Positions 40,320 through 53,700 of a stretch of DNA of 64,000 bases are shown in pieces. Location: assembly GCA_905183005.1 (NCBI GenBank), contig CAJJDO010000100.1, positions 137,173 to 201,172 on the forward strand. The letters are read 5' to 3'. The DNA comes from Paramecium pentaurelia (lineage: Eukaryota; Ciliophora; Oligohymenophorea; Peniculida; Parameciidae). Position numbers and translations under genes: made by a program. The notes beneath the pieces were generated by a model. It worked only from the letters and a program-made list of their open reading frames with translations, searched no databases and had not been told where the DNA came from. Position 1 is the first letter of the stretch, and the number at the start of each line of letters is the position of its first letter.

Positions 40320-41128
40320 TATTTTCAATATATTTATTATATAATTAAATATACTTTTACATTTTACAATAGTATACATATATTATTTATACTTCATTTT
40401 CTATAACTTTTCTATTTTATTATCATTTAAAACCTCTATATTCTATAAAATAGATTAGGGTTAATAACATGTTAATATAGTTAAATGTCAAAACATCATT
40501 GGCTTTCTCAATTACTCTAATCTATTAAAAGAAAACTTACTGAAAATTTTCATTTTTCATTTATATAGCAATTTATTTAGATCATTTAAGATATGAATTT
40601 TTTTAATCTTTGACTTTAATCAAATTAATCTTTAGCTTATTATGGATATAGCATCCATAAATATTCAATTCTACAAAGAATATATTATGATAATTTCATT
40701 TATTTATGTGAATCACTTTCTTAATTACAATCCCTTCTCTAATTTATCTATAAATAATGATCTCTTTCTCTTTTTTTCTTATATAAATAATTTGTATCCA
40801 CAATTACATTAATTTATAAGAAAGAGCTGATAATAATAAAATTAATTTAAATTATTTAAGTTTTTAAGTAAGAATGCCTATTGAACTTTAAATTAAATAT
40901 TTCGTATATAAACTTGAAGTTCTAAGAGATTTCAATTTATGGTTTAGCAAGGCTATATAAATCACTTAAGTTGAATTTCTTAGATAATAAAATTAGATTA
41001 ATCAGTTGTATTTTATTTGTTAATTTTTTTGACCTAAATTGCAATTACTCTATTTATACTAAGTTTTGTTCTGTATTTAATACTTAAGATCCTCATTTTA
41101 TTGAAATTATGGATTAACACATCTATTT
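40112..41128. repeat. Second copy of the 1017-bp duplication
   Basis: Identical to 39094-40110. It includes a truncated copy of the first 70 codons of the K+ channel (complement of 40112-40319, ATG at 40319) that runs into the N. This fragment should not be treated as a separate gene. Confidence 0.93.
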
Positions 41129-41159
41129 TGACTATAATTTCTCATTCTTAAGCAAAATA

Positions 41160-41500
41160 AACCATAAAAAAGGTCAAATTTTTTAAGTTTGGCAAGAATA
41201 ACATTTAATTTTTAATATTTATATTTGTTCTAATGCAGAATTCCTTAAAACTATCTTTTTATTTTTACAAAATCATAAGTAACACTTATAAAAATAATAG
41301 AAGGCTTTATCTCGATCAAAGGATTTATTTAGTAAATTTTAGAGGTTTTATCTTTCCTCAAAATAGTTTTCCATATAATTATTTATAATACTCAGAGAAT
41401 TTATTAAATTTCCTTAAGCTAAATTATTTTCATATATTCTCGAAGTGATGTAACGGTTCCCTTTTACTATTAAAAGTACTATGTCTTAAACCAAACAATC
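41160..41500 (-). pseudogene. Decayed C-terminal part of a CNB-domain K+ channel
   Basis: Minus-strand translation in shifting frames shows pieces colinear with the intact channel at 36612-39301. IVLLIVKGNRYITSRIYEN (about 41460-41486 and below) resembles the CNB strand-turn of the domain. MILQKQKDSFKEFCIRTNIN (from 41276) matches MILKRKSFLKILQDHPEDYELFCSIRDK of the intact gene in order and spacing. KCYSC (41191-41203) sits where the intact gene has the first half of its zinc knuckle. In-frame TGA codons and frame changes break it. It lies upstream of the intact gene in the same orientation, as expected for a decayed tandem duplicate. Confidence 0.5.
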
Positions 41501-44025
41501 AATCCTTGTTTATGTATGTTTACCATAATATCGAACCTTAAAGATAGAATCAGAGTTGTTAAATACATAAAAACACAACTTTTATTATTAGTTATAAAAT
41601 AGAAATGTAATACTATTAGATATAAATTAATAAATAAAAAGTTTTAATGAAAGAATCGTATTAATCATTTTAATATTAATTTATTCAATAGTTTTTATAT
41701 TCCTTATTGATAAATAAAATAATATATGATATTTATTTAAATAAAATCATGAACATATTTTATTAAAATGATTATTTTTAAATTAAGGATAGTTAATCAT
41801 CTTCAAAGAAATTTATAAATTTTATAAATATAATAACTTTTAATAAAAAATTAAAATCTTTATTACTAGCAGTTTCAAATTTCTAATATTTTTATTATTT
41901 ATTTAATTTAATTATAATATATATTGATTAATCTATATTTTTGATTATTTTTTTTATGTTTATTATTTAATCTAAAAGGTGGAAAGAGTTTCTCTTTATT
42001 TTTATATTCTCTCATTATTAAATAAGTTTTAATTCTTATCCAATCCCATTCCCAAATTTTTAACATCATTATATATTACAATGATCCTTCATTTTATAAA
42101 ATTCTTGATAAGTTATTAGTTCAGGTCTCTAGTTTACATACACAAAAAAAGTTTACATTTCTTTTGGTTTTTTCTTAAACTGTAACATGAAATTATTTTT
42201 CAAATCCTTATATATCATTAATATTATTATTTTTGAATCTTTCATTAATTCACACCATATTACACTTCATATAATTAAATAAATTGGTGCACTTAAAATT
42301 TTCAAATATTATACAAGTATATTTCTATTATACTCTGATTTTATAATTATATCTTTAACCCATTTCTATAATTTACTATTTTTCATATTAATTTATCCTA
42401 TTGTTCTTACTTTATTTTTTTAATTTATTAGATTAACAGTATTATTAGAATGCTTTAACTTCTTCAGTTTTTGTTATCCCATTTGTATCCCATAATTTTT
42501 ACCTTAAATCAAAGTAAATCACTTAAGTGAATATTGACCCTCTACTAATGTTAGTATTCAAAATCTACATTTATTTTTTATAAAAAATTTAGATACATCC
42601 TCTCTTTAACATTAAATGATTATACATTATCTAACAATTTTAAGAAATCTAAAATATCTCTAGTATTTGCTTGTTTTTAAAGCTCTGAATTTAATAATTA
42701 AATGAACATTCAATTTAAAATCATTATTATTATTGATTTAATTATTATTTATTTTTGTTAAGATGTTCTAACTTAATTCTAATATTAAATAATAATAATA
42801 ATAAATTGATTTAGAATAAAACAACAAATAATTACTTAACTTTAAACTCTTTAAGTGATACCAAAAATATCTTAAATATTTAATCATAATTCTTAAGAAT
42901 TATTTCCTAAATTATATAAAAGAATTAAAATAAATGATAAAAGTATGAGTTAAAAAGAATAATAAAGTTCTTAAAGATTATAACTATTAAATTCACAATA
43001 ATAAAAGACACACAAAATGTGAGAAGGATACTTAATTTTAATAAATTTTATTCTCATTTGATCTAATTAATTTTGCCCTTCTGAAAATAATATATAAAAT
43101 AGCATACAATAATTATAATGATGATAAAAGATATATTTTATAAAGTAGTATTTAATTCATATTAAAATAAGACATCCAAGATAAATTTATTATTTTATTC
43201 AGATGTAATATTTAAAATGAGTTCTTTATAGGTATGATATTTATACTTATTATCTAATCTAATAATCATTTTAATTGATATTCTAGTTATATTTATTATA
43301 CAATTTACTTTAGCATATCTCTATATCTAAATTAGTTTTATTAATGAATTATATATTTATTACTTTTGATCCTAATAAATTTAGTAATTGATTGATTATT
43401 TTCATAAATTTTATAAACTGAAGATGCTCTCTTAAAAATCCTTAAAAGCAAAGTTAGACCAATCCATTATATATGTATCAAATTTTACAGATATATATAG
43501 GTCAAATATAAATCTCTCATAACTTCAGAATAAAAATAGTATGAAATTCCTTCCTACTTAAATTCTAAATGTAAAATAAAAATTCGGCAGACTAAACTAA
43601 GCCTTCCAAAATTATTTACTATAATACCTTCATTACCTTCATAAAAATCACTTTCAAATAAACATTAATGTAGTCATAGTAGGATACCCTAAATTGAAAG
43701 TTCATAAAAAGTTCATGAAAGATTACCATCAATTGTAAATGATACATATTTTTTGAGAACAAGTTAAGGTGGTTACTTTGAAACCCTTTTAACTCAAAAT
43801 AAACAAAAAAAATAATGATGGTTCTATTAATTTATTAAAGTTACTATATGAACATATTTTATAATTTATGAATATATTTATAAATAACTTCATATATAAA
43901 ATTAATATTTTATATTTGAATATCTTATCAATAGGATCTTTAATAAATAAAATTGATGATTATATAATATTTCTTACAAATTTGTGATAATAATATAAAT
44001 AACAAACTTATTTTAGTATTTTTCT
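41501..44025. other. Gene-poor AT-rich region with possible channel relics
   Basis: About 2.5 kb without any frame I would call a gene. Around 43260-43680 (minus) a stop-free stretch contains DFYEGNEGIIVNN and EVMRDLY, weakly like the S2-S3 region of ciliate K+ channels (compare NTAYYDKGLMHEDRK in the 56661 gene). It may be the N-terminal half of the same relic. The rest is low-complexity AT sequence. Confidence 0.35.
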
Positions 44026-44316
44026 TCAAATCTAATCTGAAGATAATCTGAAGCTTCTTCTCTAACAAAGTTCAGAATCAAGATTGAGAGATAGAATCTT
44101 TTATGATTGAGGAGTTCCTACATTTTCTATTGACAGCAATGAATTTCGTTATTGATTCTAAAATTTATCAACAACAATTAGTTGATTAATTCCAAGAGAA
44201 TCTAAATATGTGATTATCGATTATTCAACCTCAGTCTTAATTGGAAGCCATCCTTGTATGTATTAATCACTTTTTTATGAGCTTTCTGATTATTTTTACA
44301 AGGAAGGGGATTACAT
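44026..44316 (-). CDS. Unrecognised 96-aa protein
   Basis: Intronless frame with ATG at 44316 and TGA at 44026-44028. The protein begins with a Ser/Gln-rich segment (MQSPSLQKQSESSQKS), then a probable folded or helical core (GWLPIKTEVEQSIITYL, DSLGINQLIVVDKF), and ends Ser/Arg-rich. A second minus frame over the same bases is also open but lacks a start and is less protein-like. It is isolated in a gene-poor region, so it may be a young or remnant gene. Confidence 0.5.
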
Positions 44317-46342
44317 CAATAATATATTTTAATTATATATTTGGATAATAAATCAATTAAGTCATGCCTTTTTTATAAAAACTTAATGCATCAAATTAAT
44401 TTATTTTTAATTCCTCTTTATAAATTATTTTTTTGAGAATCATTGTTTATTTCAACTTCTATCAATTAAAAAATAGTTGAATTAAAATTCCATTGAACTT
44501 TTCATAATTATAATATTTATATAATATAATTTTTGTAAAAATACTTTGATTGATTGATATTTAGAGATTTTAATTAATTAATATATGCTAATAATAATAA
44601 TAATTTATCAAAATGATATTTAATCATAATTCATACTTTTTAATATTAAAAATAAAAATATTATTGTTCTATATTCTCAAGAATACCTAAAATAAGGTAA
44701 TTACAATCTTATAATTAATCTTTTCAATTATATTATATTTCTGTTACAATTTTAATAATTATATTAATTTTTAATAAATTTGATTGAAATAAATGATTTG
44801 TTTCAGAACTTAATTATGTTAAATTTTCAATTTGTTAACTTTAATTATGGATTCTAAAAATAATCGTACTTTTCTTTATGTATCTAAATAATTTGAATTA
44901 AATTATCAATTTTGTAGATTTAATTATATAAAAAATATTTATTTTAAGGATTAAGAAATCTATAGATTTTTGGAGAAAACATTTTTCTTTCTTAGATAAT
45001 TCAAGTAACAAAGACTATTTTTAAATGACCATTAGTATCGACAAGCTATTTAATGCAATTTAAATGTAAATCATTTTGATAAGCATTCAACAACTAGTAT
45101 TAATTAAATTTCTTTTAAATAATAAATTGGATTGTAAAATGTAATTAATTGTCAAAAAGTTAGAATTTATTAAGCTCTAAATAATTATGAAATTAAACGG
45201 AAATTGTATAATTATTTAACAAATCAAGTTTTATCAAGATAATACCATTTATGCTCGAAATAAAAGTTCATTTAAGATATGAATTAATGAAAAAAGAACT
45301 ATATTAAATTTCTAGTGTATGATGATTCAAATTTTCATAAAATAATAATCTATTTATGGATGATTTTCACTAATACGATTTATTAAATTTTGGATGAATT
45401 TGGTAAGAATTACATATAATTTTTATGGTATTCAAATTCTATAAAAATCATTTTTAATTAAGGCTTGAATTATTTTGATAATTATCTAGAATTTATATAA
45501 ATTTTTATTTTTAGAATTTAATTATATAATATATTAATATCATTAATCAATCTATCAATTATGCATCTAATTTGATTAATTCAAGATAGATGATAATAAC
45601 CATTTAGTTATTGAATGTAAAGATTAATTTCATGATTAAATAGTATAATTTTCGATTAAAATACCTGTATGTAAAAATTGTATTTAAACTATTTCTTACT
45701 TATATTCATAATCTTTTTTTCTTTTCATTTTTTCATCTTAGCTTTATTGTGTTATTTAGTTTTGAAATAAACTTTATCAATTTAATTATTTTTGATTTGA
45801 TTACAATTCTGATCATCTTCAAATTTACTTTATTTAAAAATATATTATTTGATTAATTATTTATTTGCATATATAAACATACTTTAATTGTTTACTTATT
45901 TTTAGAATATTTTCAAAATACTAAAAATTATAGAAAAATAACAATATATATATTAAACTTTATTGATAATTCCTAAATACAAAATAATTTGGCAATAATA
46001 ATGACAAATTTCAAAATCTATATAAAAGATATTCTATATGAGATTTTCATATTCATATATGACTTATTGATTTAGTTTTAATCACAATTCTATGGAATCC
46101 TAGAATTTGTTAATATATTCAATTATTTACATATTTTATAATATAAATATTTATCCCATATTTAAGTCATATATAATTTTATTGTTATTTTTTGAAAAAT
46201 AATTTGTTAAGTATTTTTTTTATTTGTATTTTAATGATGTAAATTTGAAAAAATGCAATAGAGAAAATAAAATAATGGCTTTTTTAAATTTGATTGGTTT
46301 TATACGTTAAATTTTATTATTATTTTTATTAATAACTTCTGT
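44317..46342. other. Two-kilobase AT-rich region without recognisable genes
   Basis: Only short frames on both strands and long A/T runs. It would hold the promoters for the 96-aa gene (minus) and the coiled-coil gene at 46343 (plus). Unusually long for a genome where neighbours are often 20 bp apart. I found no RNA gene or mobile element in it. Confidence 0.4.
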
Positions 46343-47449
46343 ATGCCAAAAGTAAAGTAACTTTATGGACTTTCCTAAATTAGTGCTATAAGCAAATCAC
46401 CAAAGAATAATACTAATAGATTAAATGGTTCTCAAACTTAGCCTGCAAGTAATAGGATAAATTTACAATATGATGCAGAATGTGAAAGAAAGGATTGTAT
46501 GATGATAAAATGGAATGGAATATAAATGTAACATTAACTCTAACTTCTACAAAAAGAATTGGATAAATATAAATCACTTTATGTAAAGGAAAGAAAAAAA
46601 ATAGCAGACACTTATAAGGAAATAGAAGAAATTATGAATGCTATCACGAAAAAGGAAAAGGAGTTGAAGAAAAAAGAAACTTAATTAGCAGAACTGGAAT
46701 AATAATTATAGTCTTAAAATTTATAAAATGATTCTCTAAATTAATCTTTAAAAGTTTTAAATAAATAACTAACAGAAAGGGAATCTTAACTTCAATTATA
46801 AGAAAACAATTTGAATCTATAGACAAAAAATTAGAATGCATTAATTGATGATTTAAATAATCTAAAAAGTAATTTAGAATCATCAGTTAAGTTTTTAGAA
46901 TAAAAAGAATCACAATTATTTGCAAGTCTATAAGATTTAAATTAATAAGAATAAGATACTATGAAAAGGGTTGATCATATTAATTAATTTCTTAAGAATT
47001 CTAATGATCATTAATCATTAATGCAATCGATAGAATAATTATTTAGAGAGAAAACTAAAACTATAGAAAATGTTAAGGAATCAGTATTATAAAGATAAGA
47101 AGAATTATAATATTATGAATAATAATTGTAATTAAGAAGTGTATGTGCTTCTGCCAATGAAGCAGCCTTTATGAAAAGAGTCGCCTAAACGGAAAGAATG
47201 AATTAAAAGACACCTACTTAAGAGTCGAATAAAAAAGGAGTGATGAGATTTACAAATAGTAATAATAACCATAATGCCTATTCTAATTAGAACACCAATA
47301 CTATTTTTGAGAATCAATTATATTCTACTTTTTGTAGTCGTGAAAATAGTCCTATTTCGAACAAGGAATCATTTAAATTAATAAAGAAACCCTATTTATA
47401 GCATTAGATGCCAATGACCGAAATCAATAATTTTGATATAAAAATTTGA
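46343..47449 (+). CDS. Coiled-coil protein (368 aa)
   Basis: Single frame without introns. N-terminus basic with Ser/Pro (SAISKSPKNNTNRLNG), then a nearly continuous coiled coil of about 220 residues (KERKKIADTYKEIEEIM; EKELKKKETQLAELEQQ; TIENVKESVLQRQEEL), and a disordered Ser/Asn-rich tail. No enzymatic motif. Plausible cytoskeletal or basal-body component. It lies 206 bp upstream of the histidine kinase in the same direction. Confidence 0.72.
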
Positions 47450-47655
47450 CACTAATATTAAGTATTACACAAATTGAGCTATTATTTATAAAATAATTTT
47501 CTTCATATCTATTTTTTCATAATTATAATATTCTCCTTATGTTATTTATGAATTATAAATTTCATATAATATTTGATTGTCAACTACTTTTATTAGATTG
47601 ATTTTACAATATATTATAATGGATTTAAAAATTACAAATTTTATAATATGTACAT

Positions 47656-50286
47656 ATGAGTCATAATAATAAAATAATTATTTATAATTTATTGATGGGA
47701 AAGGCAGATAATTTTAGATGTTTAGATAACACTAATGTTAAAAATCTTCTGATATTTTTTAATAGTTCGATAATCTTTGCATAAATTATTGAAAATCTAA
47801 TTATTAGCAGAGGACCATTTATAATGACTTGTTTGATTTTTGTTTTGGTAATGATAATTTATTAAGCATTATCCTTTTATTTTAAAACAATGAGAATATA
47901 GCTTATAATATACTGTTAATATTTTATGCTCACATTGTTCTCTGTGGAATTACAAATTGAAACATAGTTTTTAATTTTCTAATAATTAGCTATATTTGAC
48001 ACTGTGTTTTTCAATAGAAATGAAAAAAAAAAAATAGTTTAAAATATACTATTTTTTGGTGCCATTGTTATTAATACATATGTATTTCTTAGAATTGGAT
48101 TTCATAATAAATATTTTACTGATTTAATAAAAGCATTATGTTAATCAATCTTACTGAAATTATTGTTATATTATTTTAGATAGGAACATGATGAGAAATG
48201 TGATTCATTAAAAGAAATATAGAAATTAAACAATTAAGAATTAGAACCATCAGTACCAAGAAGTAATAATGTAGAATATGAAGCATAAGATTCTTCAAAA
48301 CTTTTTAAGACTTTTGATGTATTACCTGAAGGTATAATAATACTTGAAAAGACTTTGAAAGATGATTTTACAATTAAATATTCAAATTCAGCTGCTAAAT
48401 ATTTAGTAGATGCTGATGATCATGATTATATGTTATCTGAACTTTTAGATCTTAAAAGTGTTTCTCCAAAATAGAAAAGTGAAGAACATTTATACAAATA
48501 TTCATTCAGTATTTAATCTTAATAAAGTGTGAAAAGAAATAGTTTTAAAATTATTCCAAAATAATAACCATATATTAAGTCAGCCTTTAAATTATCTTAA
48601 TAATTTATTATAGAGAATCAATCAAATTCATAAAAATAAGAATTTTAATCCAATCATGATTTTTGTCTACAATTTCCTCCAGTCCAAATCATATTTCCAG
48701 GTACATAAACAAAAACAGAAAATATGAATCATCCAAATTCTCCTTCAATTCATTATGCAACTTCACATAAAAAATCATTAGATGATATAGATTCCTTTCA
48801 TTATCTTTTATCCTAAATTTGGGTATAATTACATACTTTAGTTAAAGAAAAAGTATTAAATTATTAAAATTAACCACTCTATTATATACATGAGAGTAAT
48901 GCTTTTGTAACCAATATTAAAAAGTTTCAAAAGAAATAATGTTTAGATCTAAAAGTCTTTAGTGCCATTCATTACAATAAACCATTATTAGTTATCATAC
49001 TTAGAGATGTTAATCATAAGGATTATATTAAAGTATTAAAAGATTACAATTCATAAAAATCAAAAACACTATCATTTGTAAGTCATGAATTTAGAACTCC
49101 ATTAACATGTATAATATAAATGCTTGAAGAAGTTATTGAAAATAAAAACAGTTTAAATTTGAGTGAATAATAACTCATTCAATCAGCTTTGGATAACTCT
49201 AAATATATGCTTAATCTATCAAATGATTTATTAGATTTGGCATAAATAAGGGCTGGTAAATTTAAAATTAGAAATGCTATATTTGATTTAAAATCTCTCT
49301 TAAAAGAATGTCTTAATATGTTTGAGATATAAGCAATGAAAAAGAATATTTAATTGAATTATTATTATGATAAAACATTACCAACAGATATTTGGAGTGA
49401 TTTAAATAGAATTAGATAAATAACTGTAAATTTAATTGGGAATGCTTTAAAATTTACTTTAGAAGGTTCTATTACTTTGAGAGCTTATTTAGATGGACCC
49501 AATGAAATTTGCATTGAAGTTAAAGATACAGGTGTGGGAATGAGAGAAGAAGATTAACCAAAATTATTTAAAGCATTTGCTAAAATTGAAAATAAGGAAG
49601 CTAGTTAAATGAATGCTTAAGGTGTAGGATTAGGTTTATTGATAAGTAATTCAATTGCTACTTAATTAAATTCTGAATAAAGAGGTTTAGGATTTAGATC
49701 AGCCTATTAAGAAGGTACAACATTTTGTTTTTTGGTTACAAATAATAAATCAACTTATACAGATGAAATAGAAAATTATGAAGATTCGAAAAAAGAATTA
49801 GATTTAGAAACTAAATTAAATGATTTTAGAAGATAATCATAAAATGAAAAGAAATTTATACTTTAAAAAAACTTTTGTTCTTGTCCATAAATTTTATTGG
49901 TTGAAGATAATTAATTTAATGTGGATTCGTTTTTACTAAAATTTAATAGAACTTTTTAATCATTAATAAAACTAGATTATACAATCTCTGGATAATTGGC
50001 TGAATAAAAAGTACAATAAAGATTTTTAAAATAATAACACATTTGTCATCCTTACAAACTTATATTTATGGATGTAGAATTACCAATTTAAAATGGTATT
50101 GTGACATCCAAAAATATTAAAAATTACTATAAAACTATGAATATGCCAATTACAATTGTTGGTTGCAGTGGTTATGCTGAAGAAAAAGAAAAAAAAGAAT
50201 GTTTACAATATATGGATGATTACATTGTCAAACCAGTCACTAAATCTGAATTAGAAAGAATAATGAATACTTACTTTTTTAAATGA
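47656..50286 (+). CDS. Membrane-bound hybrid sensor histidine kinase with receiver domain
   Basis: 876 aa in one intronless frame. Residues 1-170 hold four or five hydrophobic segments. A PAS-like region (YEIVLPEGIII-type stretch around residues 220-290, and a second around 385-450) leads to the H box SFVSHEFRTPLTCI (His477). Then come the N box IRQITVNLIGNALKFT, G1 VKDTGVGM, an F box and G2 GVGLGLL. A REC domain follows: acidic pocket ILLVEDNQFN, phospho-acceptor FMDVELP (Asp806), switch Ser838 (VGCSGY) and Lys859 (IVKPVTKSEL). All catalytic residues are present, so it should autophosphorylate and pass phosphate to its own receiver. No HPt partner is visible nearby. Confidence 0.93.
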
Positions 50287-50757
50287 CTTTTTGTATTATA
50301 TAATTATTATTATATATAAATTTTCTACTTTAAAATCCTTTAATAGTTATTAAAAAAATGATTAATACATTATTAGAAAGAATAAGCATCTCAAGAATGA
50401 AAATAAATACAAGATAACATTTTGATATTTATCAAAATAAATTATTATTATAACCTATTTTTATATATAAAATTAAATTTAAACACTTTGTTTGAGAATT
50501 AAAAAAATGATTGGTTTCAAAGTACAAAAATATATCAGAGTAAATTCATAATTTTTAGAGTATAAAGATTAGGAATATTATTAATACTGCAATTTCATAA
50601 ATGATTTGGATTTAAGTGAATTTTTAATTTTTCAATATTTAATTAATTTAGATTTTGAATTTTGTCAATATGCAATATATATAGAAAATTTAATAAGAAA
50701 TATAATTAATTTAATATATATTAAATATTCAACTTTAGAAACTTAATTGTATTTATG
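50287..50757. other. Intergenic spacer between convergent genes
   Basis: 471 bp between the histidine kinase stop and the stop of the second TmcB-like gene. Very AT-rich, with no coding frame or obvious terminator structure. Confidence 0.35.
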
Positions 50758-53700
50758 TCAATATTTAATCATATATAATTCATAATTTTCATTAAAATTT
50801 GATGAATCCCTTTTTTCTATACTACTTTTGGATCTAATAAGATTAACAAAAATTTTATCTAGTGTATCTAAAAATATTGATAGATGACCCAAAAAACTGA
50901 GAAGATAAAATACAATAGGAAGATGCTAACTTTTAATAGATATTTACATTATTCCAGTTAAATTAAAGTATTCTGACATGGCTTCAATAAAGATATCGCT
51001 TAAATATATACTTTCATTGATGAAGTAACTAAAACAAGTGAAAAAACATGATTAAATATCTTAAGCATATTGAACAAAAAAATTCTAGTGAATCTATGAA
51101 TTAATAAATTGAGTATTGTTTTTCGAATATTATAAAGTTTGCCTTTCTGTATTAAATTCTTATTGAACCATTTTTTTATAATTTTAAACTACTCCTCCTA
51201 TACCATCTTAAGTGATTGTTAGATAAGAATCACTAAGTTTATATGGTAATTTTATCTAAGTTGTATTACAAAAAACTAGAAACCTTTAAAATGTCAAACA
51301 CAAATCTTTTCTAAATGCATTTAATATTTGATTCTTCATTGTATCATTAAAATAATCTGATACAACCAAATCATCAAGAATTTTATTAAATAAATCATTT
51401 GAATTATCAGCATACATTAAATATAATTCTATAGTTTCAGTTTAATTTATTAAATGATAAGGATTGGATGGAATTAAATGTTCTGTTTTAATTAATTCTC
51501 CAAATAAGATTGAACTATCAAATAATTTCTTGAATTTTATATAATTCATAGTCATTAATAAGGAATGTTTATAATTATCATAATAAAAAGCTCTATAATA
51601 ATATGCTCCAATCATTTATGAACCATAAAATATTATAAAAATAATTGGTATAAGTAATCGAAATTTAGATGTAAATGTAATATTTTATAACCTTTGGATT
51701 GTATGATTATTTTTATTTTATTGAGAATTTTCATTCATTATTGCATCATTCTTAATCAAATTTGTAATAGAATTTTAAGAATAATTTGTAAATTAATTAA
51801 TTAATTTTGTTTACTATATCTGATTTTTAATAGAATTGATCTCTATTAAAGATAATAAAGTGAATATTTGATTTTTTAATTTGATATCTTTATAAATAAA
51901 ATACATTAGAGCTATAGTAATAATATTTACACAACATATCTAAATAATCTCTATCAAATAAAATTTAGTTTAAGAGAACTCTACTTTTTATTTAAGATAT
52001 TCTATTTCATCATTTATAACAACATCATGAAATTTAAAAATAGTCATTATATTTTATCTTATGAATCCATTAGCTTTAAATATAGAATAATCATGAGTTG
52101 AGATATTTGAATAATTAGTATTTTTTTAAACTCTAACCATTTTCTCTCTGGTTATAGAATAAAATGAATAAAAATCCATTTTAGTTATAATTTTATTATT
52201 GTTTTTGTCATATTCAATTACATCAACCATTTCCATCCCTAATTCTCTGCTCCTTTAACTCAAATTTAATGTATAATTAACATGGATACCTCTCCATAAA
52301 GTAAATGCATAATTTAATTTCTATTGCCTTTAAAATTCAATATATTAAGAGAGATTATATAAGCCATTTTATACACAATATCTATTCCACTATAAAAGAA
52401 ATGACCCTGCATATGAGAAGGTTAAGGCTTAAGGATTTATTAAGAAATTAATTGAAGATTAATACGATTTGATTTCATTTAATCCAGATTATTTATTGAT
52501 AAAAATAGTACAAACTACATAAATAGTTAGAATAATCATTAGTATTAATTATAATTTTAAATTTCTTGATATCTCCTTTTTTTCTATTATTTATTCAATT
52601 ATTGACATATTAATTTTATTATCTAAAGCAGTATTTTTTTTAATTGTTTTTGTTTCTAATTTTAAAGTCTTATCCTAACTTTCCAAATGATATTCTAAGT
52701 CTGAAAAATGTAGTATAAAATAATTCTAATTAAGATTATCTAATTCAACATATTCTAATTCAAATTTATGATATGATATATTTTATTCTAAACTTAATTA
52801 TTCTTAAATTTATTCAAATTGGATAGAAAATTTTGGATTTAAAAGATTTATTCTTTTATTCTTTTTAATTTAATTATCATCTTATAACTATTTTCGACAA
52901 TTAGAAGATGAATTCATTTTAATTTAGGTTAGAGATTCATCTTTGATATTTAAATTTATTTTTAATTATAAACAATCATTATGGTTTATATTTTTTGGAA
53001 ATGTTGATTAAAATTCTACTTAATTATATTACTAAGATGAAATAAGTTATAGGACTTAATATTCTATTTCAGGAACATAAAATTATATCATTGCTTTTTC
53101 TAAAAAAGTTTATAAAGTTATTTCTTATGTATAATATTCATCAAGATTTTATAATTCATTGAAGAGTAATTCTGAAATTCCTAAAATTTTGCCATATTAA
53201 TCAAATAATAGAAAATTATTTTTATCATCAATTTCTATTATATTATTAATTATTAAATCATTATCTAAAATTTCATGATGAAATGTGATTCGACATGAAA
53301 TTATATAATTATTTTTCAATAAATAGGTCTTTAATTAATATTTATCTACAAATTCATTTTCTACATATTTATTCAATTATTATTGATAATATTCTCTTAA
53401 GAATGATGGAAATAAATCCAATATGTTATCTAAATATTAATCTTTAAAAAAATCTACTAAATATTTCATTTTTGAATTTAAAATTGTCCATTTCTTTGAT
53501 AAATAACTAACTTTAATAAGAAAGATTTAATCTAAAATAGTATGAACATTTTAATACTTTTTTACAACTTTAGATTTAGATTACGATCCCATCCTGATAA
53601 TTCTTTAGCTTTCTATCCAATTTGAAATGCCTACAATAAGATTTTTCATATACTTTCTAATAATCACCATAAAAGACAAAATAGTATTTTTAAATAGTTT

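Noticed and set aside
43260..43680. A functional gene containing DFYEGNEGIIVNNF
   Set aside because: No start codon or intron model connects it, competing frames are equally open, and similarity to K+ channel S2-S3 is weak; kept only as a possible relic.
44940..45300. Possible plus-strand gene in the gene-poor island
   Set aside because: Open stretches are short, their translation is almost all Asn/Ile/Lys/Phe, and no intron model joins them.
46644..46883. Minus-strand 79-aa hydrophobic ORF
   Set aside because: Antisense of the coiled-coil protein at 46343-47449; hydrophobicity is a by-product of complementing Lys/Glu/Gln-rich codons.
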